Source: Flavobacteriaceae bacterium
GTDB lineage: Bacteria > Bacteroidota > Bacteroidia > Flavobacteriales > Flavobacteriaceae
Assembly (NCBI GenBank): GCA_013214275.1
Contig: JABSPP010000138.1
Coordinates: forward strand, 1 to 5,310
Direction of reading: 5' to 3'
Length of the DNA: 5,310 nt
The translations under genes and the position numbers were made by a program. Positions 1 to 5,299 of the stretch are shown piece after piece. The stretch's first letter is position 1; each line of letters begins with the position of its first letter. The notes below the pieces were generated by a model. The model did no database searches. It saw only the letters and a program-made list of their open reading frames with translations, and was not told the DNA's origin.

Positions 1-153
1 TTTTTGTATATTTACATACAAATTACAAAATAATATACTCATATACAAGTATTTGTGATTAAAATGGGTAACCCTAAAATATTTTTTTAAACATCGTCAG
101 TTAGTTTTTGAGAAGCCTAAATTTAAGCAATTAAAATCAGATTTGTATTGGTT
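1..153. other. AT-rich intergenic region upstream of aroA
   Basis: I see no gene in this stretch: every frame is broken by frequent stops. It contains a 7-base inverted repeat, TTTGTAT at 3-9 and ATACAAA at 16-22 with a 6-base spacer. There is also a short palindrome, GGGTAACCC at 66-74, followed by the AT palindrome AAAATATTTT at 77-86. The first repeat has no G+C-rich stem or T tract, so it is not a convincing terminator. No full TTG-N17..23-TAnnTTTG promoter is visible. The nearest -7-like match is CAGATTTG at 138-145, which has one mismatch and no TTG at the right distance. How aroA is transcribed is therefore unclear; read-through from an upstream gene outside the window is possible. Confidence 0.4.
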
Positions 154-1395
154 ATGAATATCAGAATTGAAGGTGTAGCAAAAAAGCTGATTAGGGATCA
201 CATTTTTATCACTGGTTCAAAAAGCGAGTCCAATCGGTTATTGATTTTACAACAGCTATTTCCAGAGATTTCCATTGATAATTTATCAGATGCTGATGAT
301 ACGCATCACTTACAGCATGCTCTGAAAACATCAGATACCGAGATTCATATTGGTCATGCGGGAACTGCAATGCGGTTTTTAACTGCATTTTTTGCAACAC
401 AAAAAGGCAGAACAGTTTTTTTGTCTGGTTCTGATCGGATGCATCACCGTCCGATTCAGATTTTAGTAGACGCACTCAAGGCGTTGGGCGCCAATATCTC
501 TTACACTGAAAAAAAAGGATTTCCTCCACTTAAAATTACTGGTAAAGACTTAACTGAGAAGTCAGTTAATATCAACGGAAATGTTAGCAGTCAATATATC
601 TCTGCACTACTATTGGTAGCCCCCCATCTTCCCAATGGGTTGCATTTGAAACTACAAGGCAGGATAACTTCCATGCCCTATATTGAAATGACCTTAAGTT
701 TATTGGATCAGATAGGAGTGTCTTCTTCTTTTAATGGACAGGACATTGAGATTCACCCTTTGAGGCAAATTCCATCAAGAAGTATTGTGGTAGAGTCTGA
801 CTGGAGTTCGGCTTCCTATTTCTACTCCATTGTAGCGCTCAGTGAAGTGGGTTCTGAAATAACCTTATCGGCCTATAAAGAGACCAGTTTGCAAGGTGAT
901 TCTGTATTGAGTCACATTTACAGGCATTTTGGGGTTACCACAGAATTTTTAGAACATAAAATCGTCCTAAAAAAAGTTGCAATGATTTCTGGCCTCGATA
1001 AGAATTCTCATTTTACAGCAGACCTTAATAAAGCTCCAGATATCGCTCAGCCCATTGCAGTTACGTGTTTTGGGTTGGGAATTTCTTGTGATCTAACTGG
1101 TCTCCACACGCTAAAAATTAAAGAAACAGATCGCTTAGAGGCGTTAAAGGCTGAACTGACTAAGCTGGGAGCTGATATTTTTGTAACAAGCGAAAGTTTA
1201 CATTTGAAAAGAAGATTACATATGAGCTCGGGAGTTCGTGTGAAAACCTACCACGATCATCGTATGGCAATGGCATTTGCTCCTCTTGGAATGTTAACTT
1301 CGATCGAAATATTAGATGCCAATGTGGTGACCAAGTCTTATCGAAATTTTTGGATTCATTTAAAACAAATCGGATTTCATTTGGTTGAGGTGTAA
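154..1395 (+). CDS. aroA: 3-phosphoshikimate 1-carboxyvinyltransferase (EPSP synthase)
   Basis: This cytoplasmic enzyme transfers the enolpyruvyl group of phosphoenolpyruvate to shikimate 3-phosphate, the sixth step of the shikimate pathway to chorismate. The 413 residues carry the family signatures in order: the substrate loop GSKSESNR (21-28, with Lys23, Ser24, Arg28), HAGTAMR (68-74), RP at 99-100, SSQ (145-147), PDIAQ with catalytic-type Asp295, KETDRLEA (323-330, Glu324 and Arg327), DHRMAMAF (368-375) and Lys394. The length is close to the roughly 427 residues of E. coli AroA, so the protein is complete. I chose the ATG at 154; a TTG at 148 would add only two residues, and an in-frame stop at 124-126 rules out a longer form. 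No Shine-Dalgarno sequence is visible, which is usual for Bacteroidota. The Pro of the E. coli AGTAMRP motif is Phe75 here, which I take as lineage variation. No terminator separates the gene from queA. Confidence 0.96.
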   Translation: MNIRIEGVAKKLIRDHIFITGSKSESNRLLILQQLFPEISIDNLSDADDTHHLQHALKTSDTEIHIGHAGTAMRFLTAFFATQKGRTVFLSGSDRMHHRPIQILVDALKALGANISYTEKKGFPPLKITGKDLTEKSVNINGNVSSQYISALLLVAPHLPNGLHLKLQGRITSMPYIEMTLSLLDQIGVSSSFNGQDIEIHPLRQIPSRSIVVESDWSSASYFYSIVALSEVGSEITLSAYKETSLQGDSVLSHIYRHFGVTTEFLEHKIVLKKVAMISGLDKNSHFTADLNKAPDIAQPIAVTCFGLGISCDLTGLHTLKIKETDRLEALKAELTKLGADIFVTSESLHLKRRLHMSSGVRVKTYHDHRMAMAFAPLGMLTSIEILDANVVTKSYRNFWIHLKQIGFHLVEV

Positions 1396-1412
1396 ATTAA
1401 ATCCCTAAACAC

Positions 1413-1444
1413 TTGACATCGCCTGTGGCTAGGTTGTATATTTG
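1413..1444 (+). promoter_or_regulatory. Bacteroidota-type primary sigma promoter for queA
   Basis: TTG (1413-1415, in the context TTGACA) is followed after 21 bases by TATATTTG (1437-1444), an exact match to the Bacteroidota -7 element TAnnTTTG. Transcription would begin near 1449-1452. The -33 element starts 17 bases after the aroA stop, so queA can be transcribed independently of aroA. The match and its intergenic position make this the best promoter in the window; the start site itself is inferred. Confidence 0.8.
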
Positions 1445-1449
1445 CCGCC

Positions 1450-1563
1450 ATTAGAGAAAATAACCGTGTATTCTACATAAAACCTTCACAAAGGACTTGA
1501 CCATAAAAAGATCGATACCTTAAAACAAAATAATCGAATTCCAAACAGTTAGCATTAATTTAT
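1450..1563 (+). other. Long untranslated leader of queA
   Basis: If transcription begins near 1450, the queA mRNA has a leader of about 113 bases with no open reading frame of note. It is A-rich and contains only two tiny possible hairpins: TGTA/TACA at 1467-1470 and 1474-1477, and CCTT/AAGG at 1483-1486 and 1491-1494. Because queA acts in queuosine synthesis I looked for a preQ1 riboswitch, but the C-rich loop and the A-rich tail pairing of the preQ1-I type are not recognisable. No Shine-Dalgarno sequence precedes the ATG at 1564. Confidence 0.4.
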
Positions 1564-2613
1564 ATGAAACTATCCAATTTTAACTTTGATTTGCCAGAAC
1601 AACTATTGGCAGAATACCCTTCTGAGCACAGAGACGAGGCTCGTCTTATGGTTTTGAACAGAAAAGATCAAACCATTGAGCATAAATTATTCAAAGATTT
1701 GATTGACTATTTCGATGAGGGAGATGTGATGATTTTGAATAATACAAAAGTTTTTCCTGCCAGAATGTATGGGAATAAGGAGAAGACTGGCGCTAGAATT
1801 GAAGTATTCTTATTACGAGAATTAAATGCTGAGAACAGATTATGGGATGTGCTTGTAGATCCTGCAAGAAAAATCAGAATTGGGAATAAGTTATTTTTTG
1901 GTGAAGACGACAGCTTGGTTGCTGAGGTAATTGACAATACGACTTCTAGGGGGAGAACACTGCGTTTTTTATTTGATGGAAGCTACGAAGAATTCAGAAA
2001 GAAATTAATTGAATTAGGAGAAACACCACTTCCAAAATACATTAAAAGAGCCGTAGAACCTGAGGATGAAGAACGTTATCAAACGATTTTTGCTAAGCAT
2101 GAAGGAGCTGTGGCAGCACCAACTGCGGGACTTCATTTTTCTAAGCACCTAATGAAGCGCTTGGAAATTAAGGGTGTAGATTTTGACGAGTTAACGTTAC
2201 ATGTAGGTCTTGGTACTTTTAGCCCCGTAGAGGTTGAGGACTTATCTAAACACAAAATGGATTCGGAACAGATTATTATTCCTCAAGGAAGTGCAAAAAC
2301 TATTAATGATGCATTGGATCAAAAGAAAAGAGTCTGTGCGGTAGGAACTACTGTAATGCGCTCTATTGAGTCTTCTGTATCTGCAAACCAGCGATTGAAT
2401 GCATTCAGGGGGTGGACGAACAAGTTTATCTTTCCTCCTTATGAGTTTAGCATTGCTAATTCTATGATCACCAACTTACACACTCCAAAATCAACTTTAT
2501 TGATGATGACGGCTGCCTTTGCTGGATATGATTTTGTTATGGAAGCTTATCAAGAGGCTGTTAAAGAAAAGTATAAGTTTTATTCGTACGGGGATGCTAT
2601 GTTAATTCTGTAA
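1564..2613 (+). CDS. queA: S-adenosylmethionine:tRNA ribosyltransferase-isomerase
   Basis: QueA transfers the ribosyl part of S-adenosylmethionine to preQ1 already inserted at position 34 of GUN-anticodon tRNAs and isomerises it to epoxyqueuosine, the penultimate step of queuosine synthesis. The 349-residue protein is of normal family length. It has the expected conserved blocks: FDLPEQLLAEYPSEHRDEAR (8-27), the DVMILNNTKVFPAR block (54-67), GETPLPKYIKR (152-162), RYQTIFAK with GAVAAPTAGLHF (171-192), LHVGLGTFSPV (212-222), AVGTTVMRSIES (259-270), and the C-terminal run FIFPPYEF..TNLHTPKSTLLMMTAAF (288-319) ending YGDAMLIL. The ATG at 1564 fits the family N-terminus MKLSNFNFDLP; an in-frame stop at 1531-1533 limits any extension. 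A strong promoter precedes it. No other queuosine gene lies in the window. Confidence 0.97.
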   Translation: MKLSNFNFDLPEQLLAEYPSEHRDEARLMVLNRKDQTIEHKLFKDLIDYFDEGDVMILNNTKVFPARMYGNKEKTGARIEVFLLRELNAENRLWDVLVDPARKIRIGNKLFFGEDDSLVAEVIDNTTSRGRTLRFLFDGSYEEFRKKLIELGETPLPKYIKRAVEPEDEERYQTIFAKHEGAVAAPTAGLHFSKHLMKRLEIKGVDFDELTLHVGLGTFSPVEVEDLSKHKMDSEQIIIPQGSAKTINDALDQKKRVCAVGTTVMRSIESSVSANQRLNAFRGWTNKFIFPPYEFSIANSMITNLHTPKSTLLMMTAAFAGYDFVMEAYQEAVKEKYKFYSYGDAMLIL

Positions 2614-2629
2614 GGGATATCGACTCAAC

Positions 2630-2651
2630 TCAAATGGCAGTGACCAATTTT
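2630..2651. repeat. 22-base repeat, copy 1 (after queA)
   Basis: The core AATGGCAGTGACCAATTTT at 2633-2651 recurs at 5160-5178 with one change (C to T). With the three flanking bases TCA or TCT the match is 20 of 22. Both copies start 14 to 16 bases after a stop codon, here that of queA. The copy can be read as a mini-ORF, ATG at 2634 to TAA at 2664-2666, giving MAVTNFVILP; the other copy gives MAVTNFSFK. I do not know the function. It may be a dispersed repeat or part of a conserved 3' element. Confidence 0.7.
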
Positions 2652-2670
2652 GTTATTCTACCTTAAAGTT

Positions 2671-2767
2671 CCTTTGGGGCTTGCGTTAGCGATAAAAGCG
2701 GCATCCTTTTTTGTCCTTACAAGGCAAAAAAGATATAGCGAATAGCGCGACCCGCAGGGGAACGCCC
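2671..2767. repeat. Putative dispersed intergenic hairpin element between queA and rlmN
   Basis: This block is about half G+C by my count, in contrast to its AT-rich surroundings, and can fold by eye into one long imperfect hairpin. Pairings include GGGC 2677-2680 with GCCC 2764-2767, TTGCG 2681-2685 with CGCAG 2753-2757, GCG 2689-2691 with CGC 2746-2748, the central CTTTTTTG 2706-2713 with CAAAAAAG 2725-2732, and CCT 2715-2717 with AGG 2722-2724 around a TACA loop. The half-elements GCGTTAGCGATAAAAGCGGC and AAGATATAGCGAATAGCGCG resemble a repeat I remember from intergenic regions of flavobacterial genomes; this is memory, not a search. It codes for nothing recognisable. It is not a normal terminator, because no T tract follows the stem. 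Confidence 0.6.
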
Positions 2768-2815
2768 TTATATTACAGTAAATGATTTTTACCCTTACCG
2801 TTCCTTTTTGTAGCG

Positions 2816-2843
2816 TTGAACCGCATGAAAGTCCTTATCTTTG
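2816..2843 (+). promoter_or_regulatory. Promoter-like sequence overlapping the rlmN start
   Basis: TTG (2816-2818) is followed after 17 bases by TATCTTTG (2836-2843), an exact TAnnTTTG match with spacing at the short end of the known range. Its end coincides with the TTG codon at 2841-2843. Transcription would then begin near 2848-2851, making the rlmN message leaderless or nearly so, with the GTG at 2850 as the first possible start codon. The sequence match is direct; use as a promoter is inferred, and a chance match in AT-rich DNA is possible. Confidence 0.45.
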
Positions 2844-3890
2844 GTGGTGGTGGAATTTCAGAAAAAAGACATACGATCGTTGACAAAAGAGGAACTCAGG
2901 AGGTTTTTCTTGGATCGAGGCGATCAAGCATTCCGCGGAAATCAGGTCTACGAATGGTTGTGGAACAAATCACTGCATTCTTTTGAAGAAATGTCTAACA
3001 TTTCTAAGGCAACTCGTGTTATGTTGGAGGAACATTTTGTAATCAATCACATAAAGGTGGACTCGATGCAGCGCAGTGCTGATGGAACTATTAAGAATGG
3101 TATTCGCCTCCACGATGGATTGATTGTTGAATCTGTTTTAATTCCAACCGACACAAGAACTACTGCTTGTGTGTCTAGTCAAGTGGGATGTAGTTTAGAT
3201 TGTAAATTTTGTGCAACGGCTCGATTAAAACGCATGCGAAATCTGAATCCTGATGAGATTTACGATCAGGTTGTGGCGATAGATCAACAAAGTCGTTTGT
3301 ACCACCAACAAAGATTGTCGAATATTGTTTTTATGGGGATGGGAGAGCCACTGATGAATTATAACAACGTTTTAAAGGCTATTGACAAAATTACCTCACC
3401 AGAGGGACTGGGGATGTCTGCAAAACGTATTACCTTATCCACTTCTGGGGTTCCTAAGATGATAAAAAAGATGGCTGATGATTGTGTGAAGTTTCATTTA
3501 GCTGTTTCTCTTCATTCTGCAATTGATGAGGTAAGAACTTCGATTATGCCTTTCAATAAAATATTTCCATTGGATGATTTAGCCGATGCATTGCAGTATT
3601 GGTATCAAAAAACCAAACGGAAAGTTACCTATGAATATGTTGTTTGGGATGGAATTAATGATGGAAGGAAAGATATCGCAGCTTTGGTTGAGTTTTGTAA
3701 AATAATCCCTGCCAAGGTAAATTTGATTGAATATAATCCGATTGATGATGGGGAATTTCGACAAGCTAGCTCTCGTGCTGTTAACAATTATATCTCTCAT
3801 TTGGAAATGAATGATATTGTTGTAAATGTGAGACGTTCTAGGGGAAAGGATATTGATGCTGCCTGTGGTCAGCTGGCCAATAAAAATTAA
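2844..3890 (+). CDS. rlmN: Dual-specificity RNA methyltransferase RlmN (23S rRNA A2503 / tRNA A37 C2-methyltransferase)
   Basis: RlmN is a radical-SAM enzyme that methylates carbon 2 of A2503 in 23S rRNA and A37 of some tRNAs. Counting from GTG 2844 (348 residues), the [4Fe-4S] motif CxxxCxxC is CSLDCKFC at 116-123. TTACVSSQ puts Cys109 in the place of E. coli Cys118, and DAACGQL puts Cys341 in the place of E. coli methyl-carrying Cys355. Glu96 in VESVLIP matches E. coli Glu105, and GMGEP (165-169) is the SAM-binding motif. All catalytic residues are therefore present. The conserved N-terminal domain KKDIR...FRGNQVYEWLW is complete. The start is uncertain: TTG 2841 is followed by GTG at 2844, 2847 and 2850, with no ATG usable. 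GTG 2850 gives MEFQKKDIR, which fits remembered family N-termini and the overlapping promoter; I list 2844 as the longest GTG form. An in-frame TGA at 2826-2828 limits extension. Confidence 0.95.
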   Translation: MVVEFQKKDIRSLTKEELRRFFLDRGDQAFRGNQVYEWLWNKSLHSFEEMSNISKATRVMLEEHFVINHIKVDSMQRSADGTIKNGIRLHDGLIVESVLIPTDTRTTACVSSQVGCSLDCKFCATARLKRMRNLNPDEIYDQVVAIDQQSRLYHQQRLSNIVFMGMGEPLMNYNNVLKAIDKITSPEGLGMSAKRITLSTSGVPKMIKKMADDCVKFHLAVSLHSAIDEVRTSIMPFNKIFPLDDLADALQYWYQKTKRKVTYEYVVWDGINDGRKDIAALVEFCKIIPAKVNLIEYNPIDDGEFRQASSRAVNNYISHLEMNDIVVNVRRSRGKDIDAACGQLANKN

Positions 3891-3896
3891 ATACTC

Positions 3897-4103
3897 TTGC
3901 TAAAAAAATCATTTTACATCTCGGCATTATTGGTTTGGATAGTGGCCTTCTTTTTGGGAGAACTAATAGGCTTCTTTAGTATTTTTGATTCTTGGGATCT
4001 AGTCTCTAAAGTTTTTAACAATGTTGCTTTTACAATCTCTTTTTGCTCAATTTTACTGATGATTGCAGGTGTAATTGGGTCCTTCTATCTTAGGAGAGAG
4101 TAA
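3897..4103 (+). CDS. Small two-span membrane protein of unknown function
   Basis: I do not recognise a family. The 68 residues hold two hydrophobic segments, about 6-27 (YISALLVWIVAFFLGELIGFF) and 43-65 (AFTISFCSILLMIAGVIGSF), joined by a polar loop with SWDLVSK. Lys3-Lys4 before the first span and Arg66-Arg67 after the second suggest both ends face the cytoplasm. Glu22 lies inside the first span. The only plausible start is TTG at 3897, 6 bases after the rlmN stop and in the same frame; the sole internal ATG is in the second span. The tight spacing suggests co-transcription with rlmN. The clean hairpin topology and lack of stops favour a real gene, but the rare start codon and short length leave doubt. 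Confidence 0.6.
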   Translation: MLKKSFYISALLVWIVAFFLGELIGFFSIFDSWDLVSKVFNNVAFTISFCSILLMIAGVIGSFYLRRE

Positions 4104-4122
4104 CAGATGACACGCAGGAATA

Positions 4123-4147
4123 TCCAGATTTACTGGACTTAATTTTG
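4123..4147 (+). promoter_or_regulatory. Possible promoter -7 element and adjacent palindrome before the prenyl synthase gene
   Basis: TAATTTTG at 4140-4147 exactly fits the Bacteroidota -7 element TAnnTTTG, but no TTG lies 17 to 23 bases upstream. It would give a start near 4152-4155 and a leader of only about 10 bases. Immediately upstream is the inverted repeat TCCAG-ATTTA-CTGGA (4123-4137), which could be an operator or chance. The stem is too short and lacks a T tract, so it is not read as a terminator. Confidence 0.4.
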
Positions 4148-4164
4148 TAATTTCGCTATCCAAT

Positions 4165-5142
4165 ATGAAACCTGTCGAGGAAATAAAATATCCTATTCAA
4201 AAAGAAATGGAACGCTTTGAAGAGAAGTTCAAAGATTCTATGCTTTCTAAGGTTCCGCTACTCAACAGGATTACGTATTATATTGTGAGAAGGAAAGGGA
4301 AACAGATGCGACCGATGTTTGTGTTCCTTATTGCAAAAATGGTTTCGGATGGTGGATTTGACCAGCGCACGTATCGTGGTGCTTCTATTGTTGAGCTGAT
4401 TCATACAGCATCTTTGGTTCATGATGACATTGTGGATGATAGCAATCGCAGGAGGGGCTTCTTCTCTATTAATGCCCTTTGGAAGAATAAAATAGCCGTG
4501 CTTGTTGGAGATTTTTTATTTGCTAAGGGATTATTATTGTCTATAGATAATGAAGACTTTGATCTGTTAAAATTGATCTCTATAGCTGTTCGTGAGATTA
4601 GTGAAGGTGAGCTGTTACAGATAGAAAAGGCCAGGAAATTGGATATTACTGAGGATGTTTATTATGAAATTATCCGTCAGAAAACGGCGACATTAATTGC
4701 TGCTTGTTGTAGTATTGGTGCTGCTTCGGTAGGAGCAAATCAAGAAACTATTCAGCAGATGCGTAAGTTTGGTCAGTATATTGGAATGGCATTTCAAATT
4801 AAAGATGATCTGTTTGACTATTCGGATGAAAAAATAGGAAAACCCACAGGGATCGATATTAAAGAGCAGAAAATGACGCTTCCTTTAATCTACACATTAA
4901 ATCAATGTGCGCCGAATGAGAGAGCTTGGCTCATTAATTCGATTAAAAAACACAATAAAAACAGGAAACGCGTTAAAGAGGTTATTGCACTTGTAAAGCA
5001 GAGTGGTGGTATTGAGTATGCGATTGGCAAAATGCACGATTATAAAAATAAAGCCTTGACTATTCTGAGTGACTATCAAGAATCTGAGTATAAATCATCT
5101 TTGGTGAAAATGATCGATTATGTGGTTGAACGGAAGATCTGA
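4165..5142 (+). CDS. Long-chain trans-polyprenyl diphosphate synthase (ispB-like)
   Basis: This polyprenyl synthetase adds isopentenyl diphosphate units to an allylic diphosphate, most likely to make the side chain of menaquinone. The 325 residues are normal family length. Key motifs are GKQMRP (45-50, IPP binding, with Lys46 and Arg49; the usual GGKRxRP is altered), the first Asp-rich motif HDDIVDD (Asp87, Asp88, Asp91) followed by Arg95-Arg97, EISEGELLQ (144-152), QKTATLIAACC (172-182), and the second Asp-rich motif DDLFD (214-218). Ala82 and Ser83, five and four residues before the first Asp, are small, as in long-chain synthases, whereas short-chain enzymes often have bulky aromatics there. 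Flavobacteria typically use MK-6, so a hexaprenyl product is a reasonable inference but not shown. The ATG at 4165 fits the family N-terminus. A 61-base gap separates it from the small membrane gene, and a strong terminator follows. Confidence 0.93.
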   Translation: MKPVEEIKYPIQKEMERFEEKFKDSMLSKVPLLNRITYYIVRRKGKQMRPMFVFLIAKMVSDGGFDQRTYRGASIVELIHTASLVHDDIVDDSNRRRGFFSINALWKNKIAVLVGDFLFAKGLLLSIDNEDFDLLKLISIAVREISEGELLQIEKARKLDITEDVYYEIIRQKTATLIAACCSIGAASVGANQETIQQMRKFGQYIGMAFQIKDDLFDYSDEKIGKPTGIDIKEQKMTLPLIYTLNQCAPNERAWLINSIKKHNKNRKRVKEVIALVKQSGGIEYAIGKMHDYKNKALTILSDYQESEYKSSLVKMIDYVVERKI

Positions 5143-5156
5143 TTTTTCTAGGCTAA

Positions 5157-5202
5157 TCTAATGGCAGTGACTAATTTTTCTTTTAAGTGAACTCATGCCA
5201 TT
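5157..5202. repeat. 22-base repeat, copy 2, within an inverted repeat
   Basis: Positions 5157-5178 match 2630-2651 at 20 of 22 bases, with core AATGGCAGTGACTAATTTT starting 17 bases after the prenyl synthase stop. In this copy AATGGCA (5160-5166) is matched by TGCCATT (5196-5202), and TGA 5168-5170 can pair with TCA 5193-5195 after a one-base bulge. This gives a 10-pair hairpin with a 22-base loop. The first copy has no such partner. A mini-ORF ATG 5161 to TGA 5188-5190 would encode MAVTNFSFK. The function is unknown. Confidence 0.65.
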
Positions 5203-5229
5203 TGTGTATACAGCAGAATGTAATGTGTA

Positions 5230-5267
5230 AAAAAAAGAGGCTGTCTGAAAAGGGGGTCTTTTTTTTT
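5230..5267 (+). terminator. Intrinsic terminator after the prenyl synthase gene
   Basis: GAGGCTGTCT (5237-5246), a GAAA loop (5247-5250) and AGGGGGTCTT (5251-5260) form a 10-position stem with four G-T wobbles and one G-G mismatch. Flanking A7 (from 5230) and T7 (to 5267) extend the stem and supply the T tract. It lies about 88 bases after the prenyl synthase stop and is the only clear terminator in the window. The A run on the other side means it could also work for transcripts coming from the right. Confidence 0.85.
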
Positions 5268-5299
5268 GTGATTAACTGATTTGATTTGTAACTTTAATT
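5266..5299 (+). promoter_or_regulatory. Possible promoter of a gene starting at the window edge
   Basis: TTG (5266-5268) is followed after 20 bases by TAACTTTA (5289-5296), one mismatch from TAnnTTTG. An ATG at 5300 then reads Met-Ser-Lys before the window ends. Its placement straight after a terminator suits the start of a new transcription unit, but too little is present to call a gene. Confidence 0.3.

Noticed and set aside
209..475. Minus-strand open frames inside aroA and similar ones inside queA (1707-1937), rlmN (3579-3800) and the prenyl synthase (4897-5079)
   Set aside because: Each lies wholly inside a well-supported gene on the other strand, shows no recognisable motif, and has low-complexity composition typical of antisense shadows.
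1450..1563. A preQ1 riboswitch in front of queA
   Set aside because: The function would fit, but the preQ1-I hairpin, its C-rich loop and the A-rich pairing strand close to the start codon are not recognisable.
2706..2732. The central hairpin CTTTTTTG...CAAAAAAG as a terminator for queA
   Set aside because: The stem is mostly A-T pairs and is followed by GATATAG rather than a T tract, so it does not fit an intrinsic terminator.
2825..2986. A 53-residue ORF starting ATG with MKVLIFGGGG, which looks like a nucleotide-binding protein start, overlapping rlmN in another frame
   Set aside because: The glycine run comes from the GGT repeat at the rlmN start, and the rest is the well-conserved RlmN region read out of frame. 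A frameshift joining it to rlmN would give an N-terminus unlike the family, so neither a gene nor a sequencing error is supported.
5237..5256. GAGGCTGTCTGAAAAG resembles the terminal inverted repeat of some insertion sequences
   Set aside because: It is fully explained as the arm and loop of an intrinsic terminator, and there is no transposase or second inverted end in the window.
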